Origin: WTFY01 sp026713925
GTDB lineage: Bacteria; Pseudomonadota; Gammaproteobacteria; UBA4575
Length of the DNA stretch: 64,000 nucleotides
Assembly: GCA_963662355.1 (NCBI GenBank)
Contig: OY759361.1
Location: 1,674,001-1,738,000, forward strand
Direction of reading: 5' to 3'
The stretch's first letter is position 1, and each line of letters starts with the position of its first letter. Positions 51,907 through 61,071 of the stretch are shown one piece after another. A model generated the notes under the pieces. The model did no database searches. It saw only the letters and a program-made list of their open reading frames with translations, and was not told where the DNA came from. Made by a program: the position numbers and the translations under genes.

Positions 51907-52188
51907 ATCATTTGACATTTTCTCTGGCGTTGTCAGATGGTAATGATGGCACTACAGCACCGGAGTCGTACTGTATGTATAACCTACTGTCTTATACGTA
52001 TCTATAGGTATTATCTTATATATTTCCTACAAGCTACCCTGCATAGAAGATCAAGCTGAAGTGGTAGTTGCAATAGCAGGAGACAAAGCTAGGAACACAC
52101 TTGTACTCCGATAATCCTATTACGCAGTATAGGATACTTAAGACCGGTGAGTGAGCGCAGCCACACTCTTGGATGTATGACCCTGTCT

Positions 52189-52398
52189 TTAAGGATGGGG
52201 GCTCGTCAATCTATTTTTAAAATGCAGAAGCACTGTTTCATACCGCGTTCCATGCATGTTTTGATTATCCAGCCCAAGGATGTCATCAATTTGACTTACT
52301 AAGGTGTCGTTCATGTCAAGATTATTTGCAATAGTCATTATCATGTCAGCCACAGCATTCATTTCTCCTTCATGACCCTCGTATTCAGACTCACTCAT
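52189..52398 (-). CDS. Small acidic protein, 69 residues
   Basis: From ATG 52398 (GAGGGC upstream); an extra in-frame ATG at 52410 is less well placed. The product is acidic, with MSESEYEGHEGEM at the start and MIMTIANNLDMND, then DDILGLDNQNMHGTRYET. No membrane helix, signal or recognised domain. The gene sits immediately left of a dead IS3-family element. Possibly a real small chromosomal gene. Confidence 0.5.
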   Translation of the reverse strand: MSESEYEGHEGEMNAVADMIMTIANNLDMNDTLVSQIDDILGLDNQNMHGTRYETVLLHFKNRLTSPHP

Positions 52399-52549
52399 AT
52401 TGCCCTCCAAACCAATTTGTAACTATTAGGATTTCTTGATCAGTTTGATTTCAAGGCAATAATAATATCATGCATCTGAGGATCTTCCCACAAACCAGTC
52501 CAAAGCGTTTGCGAAACTGGATAAATCTCTGGTATGGGGAGAAAAAATC

Positions 52550-53291
52550 ATGGCGCGCAAGCGTTATTCGGTGGAGCAGATTGTTGCTGCAGTCAAGGTC
52601 CATGAGAATGGCACATCGATCGGCGAGATATGTCCCAAGACGGGGACTCGGAAGCGACTTTTTACCGATGGAAGAAGGATAACGGAGGACTCGAGCCGAA
52701 CCCGGTTAGAGAACTCAAGCCGCTAGTGAGGAGAATGAGCGCCTGAAGAAGCGGGTAGCGGAATGGAGCCTGGACTAGGCGAGGTTGCAAAACCTCATGC
52801 GCTGGACGTGGTGATCGGCTCGCAGCAGGTTTCTGCCGCGCGACCTTCAGTGCTCATACCGGTTCAGTGAGCGACATGCATGCCGGGTGTTGCGGTGATC
52901 GAGGACGACGTGCAGGTAGGTCAGTTACAAGCCTGGTCAGGAAGCATTGCACCGTCGGACTTGGGAGTTGGCCTGGTCACAGGTGCGTGACAGATACAAA
53001 CGGTTCCATGTACTGCTCAGTCGGGAAGGGCTCCATATGAACCCCAAGCGGGTCTACCTACTGTAGTGAACCTGATGTTCAGTCGACCTGGCAGGCCTAC
53101 GGACGATGCATAGATCGAGTTGCTTACCCGTAACTTCCGGGATGAGTGTTTTGAACCTGTACGGGTGCTTGCCATGGGAGGATGCACAGGAGAAGATCAA
53201 GGCTTGGAGGCAGGAGTATAATGAGAGCCAGCCTCACAGGGCTTTCAACAACCTGTCGTCCAATGGGAACGCAGTATTGAAGGTCGCATGA
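52550..53291 (+). pseudogene. Degenerate IS3-family transposase
   Basis: The ORFA part starts ARKRYSVEQIVAAVKVHENG and continues TSIGEICPKTG, then loses frame. The continuation FYRWKKDNGGLEPNPVRELK is found in another frame near 52660-52730. ORFB traces include MNPKRVYLL near 53040, TRNFRDECFEP near 53130 and DAQEKIKAWRQEYNESQPHR near 53190-53250. Much of ORFB, including most of the DDE core, is missing or frame-broken, so the element is inactive. Terminal inverted repeats are not obvious. Confidence 0.85.
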
Positions 53292-53323
53292 CCCGCCAGC
53301 TTCACTTTCGGGATGGTATCAAT

Positions 53324-53353
53324 GATGCGAGTTATCAAATGATAACTCGCATC
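53324..53353. repeat. Perfect 14-bp palindrome between IS remnant and hydrolase
   Basis: GATGCGAGTTATCA-AA-TGATAACTCGCATC, arms of 14 bp with a two-base centre. It lies 19 bp before the hydrolase stop codon (minus) and just right of the IS3 remnant. It may be a terminator without a T run, an insertion scar or a protein-binding site. Confidence 0.7.
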
Positions 53354-53371
53354 TTAGAGCCAGACTTAGGG

Positions 53372-54232
53372 TTAAAGGTTTACACCTTTCCATTCAGTGA
53401 CAAAGTCATGAATATACTTTGCGACTTCATCAGGTCGATCTTCCTGCACCCAATGTCCAGCGCGTTCAATATATTGCACTCGCGTAGGGCCAGAAATTCT
53501 TTCTTTTAGCTTCTCTGCAGCAGTTGCAGACATGAAGTTATCTTTCTCACCCCACATCACCATTGTCGGACATGTAATTTTGCTATGATCAACATCTGTA
53601 TCTGATTGTTGCGGGTCAGCTGCAATACGTATTAATGATTTAAAACCTGTCATGCCAGGGCCTCGCCCCCAGAATTGCAAATAATTTTGTTTGCAATTCT
53701 TATCTGTAAAAGGTGCACCATCATAGCTACCCATACGCATCAATGCCGGAAATCCTGCAACTGCCTGCCCTAATGCTTGTTGTAAAACTTCATCAGGGGC
53801 ACCATCCAATCCAGCGAGAGCTTCCACCTCACACACTGGCCATTGGTCAAAGCAAACGGGGTTAATCAGTACTAAACGAGTGATGTAGTCGCAATACTTT
53901 GTAGCAAACACCTGAGCTACGCCGCCTCCATGGTCGTGCGCGACTAGAATGACGTTTCCTTTTAAACCAAGGCCTTCAATTACGCCCTTAACTGCTTCCG
54001 CTTGATTCATAAAGGAATGCTTAAACTTATTTAATGGCATATCTGATTGTCCATATCCCACCATATCCATAGCTAGTGTACGATACCGATCTTTTAGAAG
54101 TCCCTGAACATGCCTCCATAGTCTAGCGTTCGTTGGAATACCATGAACCATAAGCAGCGTTTCATCACCTGAACCGGATTCTTCTATATTTATATTTATA
54201 TTTATCCCATCAACTGTTACTTCTTGTTTCAT
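53372..54232 (-). CDS. Alpha/beta hydrolase (dehalogenase/epoxide-hydrolase type)
   Basis: 286 residues from ATG 54232, preferred because AAAGGAG precedes it; an ATG seven codons earlier is open. The oxyanion region is MVHGIPTNARLWRHV. The nucleophile elbow is VAHDHGGGVAQVFA, giving Asp as nucleophile as in haloalkane and haloacetate dehalogenases and epoxide hydrolases. The acid is expected in VMWGEKDNFMSA and the catalytic His in GHWVQEDRPDEVA. Substrate unknown. No nearby gene indicates its pathway. Confidence 0.85.
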   Translation of the reverse strand: MKQEVTVDGINININIEESGSGDETLLMVHGIPTNARLWRHVQGLLKDRYRTLAMDMVGYGQSDMPLNKFKHSFMNQAEAVKGVIEGLGLKGNVILVAHDHGGGVAQVFATKYCDYITRLVLINPVCFDQWPVCEVEALAGLDGAPDEVLQQALGQAVAGFPALMRMGSYDGAPFTDKNCKQNYLQFWGRGPGMTGFKSLIRIAADPQQSDTDVDHSKITCPTMVMWGEKDNFMSATAAEKLKERISGPTRVQYIERAGHWVQEDRPDEVAKYIHDFVTEWKGVNL

Positions 54233-54472
54233 ACTATTTTCTCCTTTACGCATAAATATATTTGTTCTCGACCGACAAGGCTATTATGAAATAATACCTT
54301 AAAATAACTTTTGTAAAGTTGATATTAGTTTTTGGAAATCAGTCTCCAATGAAGCCTGTTGAACCTGCAGAATATGGACTGGTACAATAAATTGGTATAG
54401 GAATAAAGTACTGTTATTACTATATTTTATAGACCTTATTAGATTTTCTCGGACATTATAGGATGGTTCAAT

Positions 54473-54560
54473 TGGTGCCCGGGGCCGGAGTCGAACCGGC
54501 ACGCCCAATACGGGCGAGGGATTTTAAGTCCCTTGCGTCTACCTATTCCGCCACCCGGGC
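54473..54560 (-). tRNA. tRNA-Leu (TAA anticodon)
   Basis: An 88-nt class II tRNA with a long variable arm and encoded CCA on the minus strand. The acceptor arm GCCCGGG pairs with CCCGGGC. The anticodon region GGGACTTAAAATCCC gives TAA (plus-strand TTA at 54524-54526). It lies 57 bp after tRNA-Cys, the order cysT-leuZ seen in enteric bacteria. Confidence 0.95.
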
Positions 54561-54616
54561 TAGATATGGAGGTAGGACCTTATTGGATTTCTATGGACAT
54601 CCTTGGATAGTTGACC

Positions 54617-54690
54617 TGGAGGCTAGGACCGGAATCGAACCGGTATTGACGGCTTTGCAGGCCGCTGCATCACCACTCTGCCACCTAGCC
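54617..54690 (-). tRNA. tRNA-Cys (GCA anticodon)
   Basis: A 74-nt cloverleaf with encoded CCA. The acceptor arm GGCTAGG pairs with CCTAGCC, the anticodon is GCA (in CCTGCAAAG), and the T arm has GGTTCGATTCC. It is followed by tRNA-Leu in the same direction. No tRNA-Gly precedes it, unlike the glyW-cysT-leuZ unit of Escherichia coli. Confidence 0.95.
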
Positions 54691-54773
54691 CTGTAAGTTA
54701 GCAAGAATCAAAAGCGTTGCTGCTCATAGTATGCGCAGATACTTTAAGATTACACATCGAAACAATCCTGTGC

Positions 54774-55796
54774 TTAGCCACCAATATATGACATTTCTAC
54801 TTTTGGCAGCAAAGCTGTTTCCGATGTGCGAATTTCTGAGTAACGGTCAGCGCGTTTTGCCCATACGGACCCTATCACATCTGCAATATACTTATCATCT
54901 GCACCTTCACGCAACAGATGCCGCAAATCACGCCCCTGTGTTGCAAACAAACAGGTATACAGCTTCCCTTCAGCAGACAATCTTGCCCGCGTGCAGCTTT
55001 GGCAAAATGGCTGCGTTACAGATGAAATTACGCCGATCTCTCCTCCTCCATCCTGATACCGCCAACGCTTTGCAACTTCTCCTTGATAGTTAGCGTCAAC
55101 TGGAGTCAAGTCAAACTCCTTGCGGATTTCACGGATAATATCTGCCGCAGAAAACACTTCATCCATCTTCCAGTGATTGGTGTGGCCTACATCCATGTAT
55201 TCGATAAAGCGAAGAATTTTCCCGCTTCCATGAAAATATCTGGCCATGGGCAAAATTGAACTCTCATTGATGCCATTTTTAACAACGGTATTGATTTTTA
55301 CAGGAGTGAGTCCCGCCGATTCTGCATGTCCGATCGCTTGGAGCACCTGCTCAACATTAACATCTACATCACTGATTAGTCTGAAGGTTGCATCGTCGAG
55401 TGTATCCAAACTAATGGTAACCCGTTTTAAACCGGCTTCTTTAAGTTCTACCGCTAGCACTTCAGAAAGCAGGACGCCATTCGTTGTCAAACTGATATCT
55501 TCTATTGAATCTATATTTGCTAATTGCCGAACCAGTGCAGGCAAATTTTTACGTAATAAGGGTTCCCCTCCTGTCAACCGTATTTTTCTAACACCTAAAG
55601 AGGCAAATATTTTCGAAACCCGGGTGATTTCTTCAAAACTTAGCAACTGTTCCCTGTGTAAAAATTTATAATCTGCGTTAAACACTTCTTTCGGCATGCA
55701 ATAGGTACAACGAAAATTACACCGGTCTGTGACCGAAATCCGAAGATCTTTTATCGGGCGTGAAAGGGTATCAAGAGTTAGTGTGGTATTTTCCAT
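54774..55796 (-). CDS. moaA: GTP 3',8-cyclase, molybdenum cofactor step 1
   Basis: 340 residues. Radical SAM motif CNFRCTYC (Cys 26, 30 and 33) with RKIRLTGGEPLLRKN as the SAM-binding GGEP. The second 4Fe-4S cluster is seen in FCQSCTRARLSAEGKLYTCL, and the GG end (SYIGG) is the conserved C-terminal tail required for activity in this family. Converts GTP to 3',8-cyclo-H2GTP with MoaC. It stands alone here, upstream of the tRNA genes on the same strand. No molybdoenzyme gene is in the window. Confidence 0.97.
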   Translation of the reverse strand: MENTTLTLDTLSRPIKDLRISVTDRCNFRCTYCMPKEVFNADYKFLHREQLLSFEEITRVSKIFASLGVRKIRLTGGEPLLRKNLPALVRQLANIDSIEDISLTTNGVLLSEVLAVELKEAGLKRVTISLDTLDDATFRLISDVDVNVEQVLQAIGHAESAGLTPVKINTVVKNGINESSILPMARYFHGSGKILRFIEYMDVGHTNHWKMDEVFSAADIIREIRKEFDLTPVDANYQGEVAKRWRYQDGGGEIGVISSVTQPFCQSCTRARLSAEGKLYTCLFATQGRDLRHLLREGADDKYIADVIGSVWAKRADRYSEIRTSETALLPKVEMSYIGG

Positions 55797-55875
55797 AATT
55801 GAAAGGCAATCCAGTCCAGTCAGTACTTTATTTCATGTAAGCACTTAAATAATAACAAAGTTTCCCCACCTAAAT

Positions 55876-57405
55876 ATGAAAACAGGCCATTACAAGCTTA
55901 TCTGCCTAATTGTCGGGCCTGTATTTTCACTGATTATCTACCTTTTGCTTCCTGAACAGTATCTAGGAAGCAATGGAGAAATGATGGAGCTCGGTTATTC
56001 TGCAAAGGCCACACTTGCAATGCTGGTGTGGATGGCTACATGGTGGCTAACCGAAGCTACCGATATTCGCGTGACAGCACTGCTGCCAATTGTACTGTTT
56101 CCGATATTCGAGGTGAGTTCAATCAAGGATGCTGCGGCACCATATGCATCGCATATTATTTTTCTATTGCTAGGTGGTTTCGTTATTGCCATGGCTATTC
56201 AACGTTGGGGCCTGGATAAAAGGATGGCCCTTGGGATATTAAGCAAGGTAGGAAGTACTCCATCTCGCATTGTTGGCGGATTCATGCTTGCCACAGCACT
56301 CTTAAGCGCATTTATTTCGAATACCGCTACTACAGCCATGATGCTACCTATCGGATTAAGTGTAATTGGCCTGGTTGTCCTCAATGAAGGTAATACAAAT
56401 GATGACCAACGAGGCCAAGCATTCGCAACCTGCATTATGTTAAGCATTGCCTATGCTGCATCCATAGGCGGGGTTTCGACTGTAATAGGGACTATGCCCA
56501 ATTCATTTGCTGTATCTTTTATTCGTGATGCGATTGACACACCATACCAGCAGGATATCAGCTTCTTTGAATGGTCACAGATTGGTGTGCCTGTAGTTTT
56601 AGTGTTATTGCCTGTTAGCTGGTGGCTGCTGACTAAGATCATCTACAAGATTGACAAAATCAAGCTGTGCGATTCTGCAACATCTCTGAGAAGAAAAAAA
56701 CTTGCACTGGGTGCAATGAGCTATGAAGAAAAAGCCGTGCTTAGTGTTTTTAGCTTTACTGCGCTGATGTGGCTGGGTCGTACCAATCTACAAGCTATCG
56801 AAGTTTCACTGAATGGAAATATCCTGACCCCACTTGCCGGGCTAACAGACTCAGGAATAGCCATGTTGGGGGCTGTCTTGCTTTTTATTATTCCCGCTAA
56901 TAACACTGCTGGTAAATTTATCTTGCAATGGGAAGACCTGAAAAACCTGCCTTGGGGTATCTTGCTGCTACTCGGTGGCGGGTTAAGCCTTGCAACGGCT
57001 GTCAAAGCCAACGGAGTCGCGGAGTTTATCGGTGCACAGGCAACTGCCTTGTCATCTTTACCATTGTTTCTGGTTTTACTGATAATTGTCGGTGCAGTCG
57101 TTTTTCTTACTGAATTGACCTCGAATACCGCAACGACTGCTACACTGGTGCCAATTCTTGCAGCAATTGCCCCCGCACTAAATGTTCACCCCTATACTCT
57201 AGTGATCCCAGCATCCATTGCTGCAAGTTGTGCATTCATGCTACCCATTGCTACACCACCCAACGCGATAGTATTTGGCTCAGGACATATTACCTCGCGT
57301 CAGATGCGTAAAACCGGATTCTGGCTAAACCTTATCTGCTTGACAATCATTACCCTGCTCGCATTTACGCTGAGCAGTTTTATGGTCAAACTGATCACAG
57401 AATAA
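55876..57405 (+). CDS. DASS (SLC13)-family dicarboxylate/sodium symporter
   Basis: 509 residues with about 11-12 membrane helices. The family signatures are clear: SNTATTAMMLPIGL (the SNT substrate/sodium motif, first half), a second SNTATTATLVPILAAIAP, and the SFAVSFI and LPIATPPNAIVFGSG motif (the family TPPNAIV signature). It would import C4-dicarboxylates or similar anions with sodium. Sulfate-type members exist, but dicarboxylates are more usual for this motif. It converges with the ICL/PEPM-family gene. Confidence 0.93.
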   Translation: MKTGHYKLICLIVGPVFSLIIYLLLPEQYLGSNGEMMELGYSAKATLAMLVWMATWWLTEATDIRVTALLPIVLFPIFEVSSIKDAAAPYASHIIFLLLGGFVIAMAIQRWGLDKRMALGILSKVGSTPSRIVGGFMLATALLSAFISNTATTAMMLPIGLSVIGLVVLNEGNTNDDQRGQAFATCIMLSIAYAASIGGVSTVIGTMPNSFAVSFIRDAIDTPYQQDISFFEWSQIGVPVVLVLLPVSWWLLTKIIYKIDKIKLCDSATSLRRKKLALGAMSYEEKAVLSVFSFTALMWLGRTNLQAIEVSLNGNILTPLAGLTDSGIAMLGAVLLFIIPANNTAGKFILQWEDLKNLPWGILLLLGGGLSLATAVKANGVAEFIGAQATALSSLPLFLVLLIIVGAVVFLTELTSNTATTATLVPILAAIAPALNVHPYTLVIPASIAASCAFMLPIATPPNAIVFGSGHITSRQMRKTGFWLNLICLTIITLLAFTLSSFMVKLITE

Positions 57406-57413
57406 ATGCTCAG

Positions 57414-58274
57414 CTATTCCCCATATTTCTCAGATAGCCTGTACTTTTCTTCTACACCAATCAGTTCATTGAACTCGGAGAAACTGAACAGATCTCCCTC
57501 CATTTCAAGTGTTGTACCTTTCTGATACAAAAGCGAGTAAGAATTACGAAGTGCATGGCTAGCTGCAAACAACCCTGTCAACGGGTACAGGATAAGCTCA
57601 AAACCAAGTGCCTCTAGCCGCTCTTTTGGCAACACAGGGGTTTTCCCTCCTTCAATCATATTGGCAACAAGGGGCTTTGGAGCCTGCAGGCCAATTTTTT
57701 CAAGCTGCCTAATTGAGCCAGGAGCTTCAACAAAGCCTGCATCGGCTCCTAACTCGCGCGCTTTGGTCACACGTGCAATCGCCTCATCTAGCCCGTAAAC
57801 GGCCTCTGCGTCCGTACGTGCCACGATGAAGAAATCATGTTCCCCTCGTGCATCTACTGCAGCTTGAATTTTTTGCAGGTAATCCTTTCGTGCAATGACT
57901 TTCTTGTTGCGCATGTGGCCGCATTTTTTAGGCCATACTTGATCTTCCAGAAAACAGCCTGCAGCACCGGCATTTATCAAAAGTTCAACCGTTCTGTACA
58001 CATTAAGCGGATTTCCGTACCCAGTATCTGCATCGACGATGACTGGAAACGAAACACTGCTACAAATTGCACGCGCCCGCTCAATGACTTCAGTCTGTGT
58101 CAGTAGACCAAAATCCGGCTCGCCAATTGTGGCAGCAGCAAGCGAATACCCGGAAATGAATCCCATAGGAAATCCAGCTTGCTCTGCAAGCTTTGCAGAT
58201 AAGGTGTCATAAATGCCAGGAAAAGCCAGCGCACCAACCTGATTCAGGATTTCTCGAACACTGCATGCTGCCAT
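57414..58274 (-). CDS. Isocitrate lyase/PEP mutase-family enzyme (PrpB-like)
   Basis: 286 residues. The TIM-barrel family is shown by AFPGIYDTLSAKLAEQAGFP, VIVDADTGYGNPLNVYR (metal-binding Asp pair), EDQVWPKKCGHMRNKKVIAR (the KKCGH catalytic loop with Cys) and FIVARTDAEAVYGLDEAI. It best resembles 2-methylisocitrate lyase or the oxaloacetate/2,3-dimethylmalate lyase group. No prpC or prpD is near, so the substrate is uncertain. It lies 8 bp past the convergent symporter, whose substrate (a dicarboxylate) could be related, but that is a guess. Confidence 0.88.
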   Translation of the reverse strand: MAACSVREILNQVGALAFPGIYDTLSAKLAEQAGFPMGFISGYSLAAATIGEPDFGLLTQTEVIERARAICSSVSFPVIVDADTGYGNPLNVYRTVELLINAGAAGCFLEDQVWPKKCGHMRNKKVIARKDYLQKIQAAVDARGEHDFFIVARTDAEAVYGLDEAIARVTKARELGADAGFVEAPGSIRQLEKIGLQAPKPLVANMIEGGKTPVLPKERLEALGFELILYPLTGLFAASHALRNSYSLLYQKGTTLEMEGDLFSFSEFNELIGVEEKYRLSEKYGE

Positions 58275-58393
58275 GAATATTCTCCATATCTTGTAAACAG
58301 TGGGAAATTGCAGGTAGCTTATGTACCATTAGGTGTAAACAAGCCTCGGAAGCATCAACAGACCAATTTACACCCTTTGCAAGTATACCCTGT

Positions 58394-58891
58394 GTGCTAA
58401 AGATTAAACGATTATTTTACTTCCTTGTCCTGCTGCTTTTCCTGTGCAGCAGTGTTGTCTGTGCATCAGGCTGGACAGAAGTCAGAACACTAGAAGGAAA
58501 AATCACGACACTTTCACAGCATTTTGAAAAAGGCAAATGGACACTGGTAATGCTGTGGTCAGCTGATTGCAGCGTCTGTGTCCGGGAGTATCCTGCAATA
58601 TCCGACTTTCATACTCGTCACAGGAATATTGATGCAAAAGTAATTGGTGTATCGCTTGATGGCTATTCCGAATTGGAGAAAATTACTCGACATATTGATG
58701 AAATGCCTATGTCATTTAACAACCTAGTAGGCGAATCGCTCGTCGTCGCCTTCCAGTACAAGACTGCAACTGCTAAGTCACTTCAGGGAACTCCTACGTA
58801 CTTGATATTCAATCCCCAAGGGCAGCTTGCAGGTCATCATGTTGGGCCAGTAAACCCAGAGGTTTTGGAAAAGTTTATTCTCCTCTATTAG
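58394..58891 (+). CDS. Exported thioredoxin-like (TlpA-type) protein
   Basis: 165 residues; GTG start 58394. A signal peptide or short anchor (about 1-24) precedes a thioredoxin fold. The redox site is CSVC in MLWSADCSVCVREYP, and the cis-Pro loop is in LQGTPTYLIFNPQGQL. Probably periplasmic, reducing or isomerising disulfides or cytochrome c apo-cysteines. No other maturation gene is next to it. Confidence 0.85.
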   Translation: MLKIKRLFYFLVLLLFLCSSVVCASGWTEVRTLEGKITTLSQHFEKGKWTLVMLWSADCSVCVREYPAISDFHTRHRNIDAKVIGVSLDGYSELEKITRHIDEMPMSFNNLVGESLVVAFQYKTATAKSLQGTPTYLIFNPQGQLAGHHVGPVNPEVLEKFILLY

Positions 58892-59087
58892 TGACCAGGT
58901 CGTTTGGCCTTATAAAATTTGGATTCCATAGCAGTGAGTTTAGTTTTGCCAATGCAAATTTAGCAAGCATTTCCGATCAATATCAAATTCATCGGTCTCG
59001 CACCTGCAATTTCGATAGAATCCTGTTGCAGGTCTCCACCATATTCTTTTGCATAGTACAGCCTACCTATAGAATACATGTGCCCTG

Positions 59088-59990
59088 TCATAATTTCGTG
59101 ACAGATGGATTTCCGCGCCCTGCTACCGCTATACTTGCCAAAATTATCACTAATGCAAATGATGCACGGATGCTGAAAGGCTCGCCAAGGAAAGCAGTTC
59201 CCATGAATACCGCCAAGACAGGGATCAAGTAGTTAATTTGTGACAAAAAAGAGGGTCCAGCGCGTGCAATGACTGCAAAGTATATCAGCGTTGCTAAAGC
59301 AGTAGGAAATGTACCCAGCAGGACCACCGATAAAAACTCTATGCTGGTCACCCTGAATGTCCAATCTCCTTCAGCAACAAACCAGGCTGGCAACATAATC
59401 AGGCTGGCAACCGTGAGCACGGATGCTGACATAGCAAACAAGCTTTCACTTGGCAACCGCTTGGCAAGGATTGAGTTGACCGCATAGCACAAGGCCCCTC
59501 CCAAAACTGCCAGCATAGGAAAAAATACGTGGGCACTACCACCCAGTTCAGCTATTGCTGCAGGGCCAAGCAATACAAGGACTCCTGCGAACCCTGACAA
59601 AAAACCCAGTACTTGTAGTACATTCAGTTTTTCTCCTGGCACAAAAAAATGGGCCAATACGATCGTCGTCAAAGGCATCACTGCCATCAGCACCCCTGCA
59701 ATACCACTATCTACCGTCTGCTGTCCCCAACTTATCAGATAGAATGGCAAACAGTTTCCAAATATAGCTAGAGCAATAATCAATGGCCAAGTAGAGCGCA
59801 GAAAACTAAAGGACTCTTTCCTCATCAACGCAAATGCCAGCAGTATGACTGCTGCAATCTCAATTCTTGCTGCAGTGACAATTGCAGGGGGGAATTCTTG
59901 GACAGCCAGCTTGATGAGCATGAATGCGCTCCCAAACATTACGGTAAGAGCAGCAAGCCCTAACCAGTCCAACGGCTCAACGCGTTGCAT
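59088..59990 (-). CDS. EamA/DMT-family transporter
   Basis: 300 residues with ten hydrophobic helices in two EamA repeats. The start DWLGLAALTVMFGSAFMLIK and the second-half block PMLAVLGGALCYAVNSILAK are typical of drug/metabolite exporters. Substrate unknown; no linked biosynthesis or regulator gene is evident. Confidence 0.9.
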   Translation of the reverse strand: MQRVEPLDWLGLAALTVMFGSAFMLIKLAVQEFPPAIVTAARIEIAAVILLAFALMRKESFSFLRSTWPLIIALAIFGNCLPFYLISWGQQTVDSGIAGVLMAVMPLTTIVLAHFFVPGEKLNVLQVLGFLSGFAGVLVLLGPAAIAELGGSAHVFFPMLAVLGGALCYAVNSILAKRLPSESLFAMSASVLTVASLIMLPAWFVAEGDWTFRVTSIEFLSVVLLGTFPTALATLIYFAVIARAGPSFLSQINYLIPVLAVFMGTAFLGEPFSIRASFALVIILASIAVAGRGNPSVTKL

Positions 59991-60310
59991 AATTTAGATA
60001 TCCGTTTCAGTTACCATTAGGCGTTCTATTGCAAACATTCTGACAATATTTGTCTGCCGTATGCCTTTTAACAGACAAGCCTTAAAAGCCATTTCATACC
60101 CAGCCATTCCGTCCAGCATGACCTGATTCTAAACTGCGACAGTATAGGCATGCTAAGCGCTGCCAACTACCTGCCTTGACTCATGACCTGCTTTTACAGA
60201 TATGTGCCCAAGCAATCCAATATTCAAGATTAGGTTAAACTGCAACAAATTATCGGGTACATTTCTCAAACTTCTGAATAGAAGCACTGAAGATTCGTGG
60301 ATAGGAATGC
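59991..60310. other. Divergent intergenic region
   Basis: About 320 bp between the EamA gene (minus) and the J-domain gene (plus), with no gene seen. Presumably holds both promoters. Confidence 0.45.
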
Positions 60311-61039
60311 ATGATGATACGTGAAATTGGCCTAATCGCTTTACTCATTGGAGCCTGGTTCGGGATTCGCTGGCTGATCAAACAGCCAAGAAATGTACAA
60401 TGGACATGGGTGGCAGGACTCGCGGTAATCATATTACTAGGTCTCGCCGTAACCGGGAAACTCCACTGGGCCTTCGCATTGGTTGCTGCGATCATCCCTC
60501 TAATTCGGCGTATGTTTGGCCTGATCGGCTATCTTCCCGTTATTAGGAGTATTTTACATCGATTCAAAGGACAGCCTTCAGATTTTTCATCGGGTCGGCA
60601 ATCCAGCATTGAAACGCGTTTTTTGAAAGTTGAACTGGACCCTGCATCTGGGAAATTATTCGGGGAAGTCAAAACGGGACTGCATCAGGGGAAAAAATTG
60701 AACGATTTGTCGCTGCAGGAACTGTCTGGCCTGCTGCAGGAGTACTCCAGGAATGATCCGCAATCTGCCCAGCTTCTGATCGCCTACCTGGAGCGGTCCG
60801 GGCACACTGGTTGGCGCAGACACTACAGCCGGAATGAATCTGGTCACCGACATGCCACTGACCATGGAAGCATGTCCAGAAAAGAGGCATATGCGATACT
60901 AGGCCTTGGTGAAGGGGCTTCTGAAAGTGAGATTGTCGAAGCACACCGCAGATTGATGCAGAAACTTCATCCGGACCGGGGTGGCAACGACTACTTGGCT
61001 ACAAAAATCAATCAGGCTAAAGCAACACTTCTGACATAA
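60311..61039 (+). CDS. Membrane-anchored J-domain protein
   Basis: 242 residues. Two to three hydrophobic segments (about 5-20, 32-52 and 58-78) anchor the N-terminus. A cytoplasmic linker follows, then a C-terminal J-domain (about 193-242): EAYAILGLGEGASESEIVEA with the HPD motif in LMQKLHPDRGGNDY. This is a DjlA/DNAJC-type arrangement with the J-domain at the C-terminus. It would recruit DnaK to a membrane site. The VWA-protein gene starts 32 bp after its stop. Confidence 0.88.
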   Translation: MMIREIGLIALLIGAWFGIRWLIKQPRNVQWTWVAGLAVIILLGLAVTGKLHWAFALVAAIIPLIRRMFGLIGYLPVIRSILHRFKGQPSDFSSGRQSSIETRFLKVELDPASGKLFGEVKTGLHQGKKLNDLSLQELSGLLQEYSRNDPQSAQLLIAYLERSGHTGWRRHYSRNESGHRHATDHGSMSRKEAYAILGLGEGASESEIVEAHRRLMQKLHPDRGGNDYLATKINQAKATLLT

Positions 61040-61071
61040 CCTATTCATATCGCAAACTGTTCCAACCCACC

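Noticed and set aside
58891..59232. 113-residue plus-strand frame after the thioredoxin-like gene
   Set aside because: Overlaps the EamA gene antisense, lacks a ribosome binding site and has no coherent domain.
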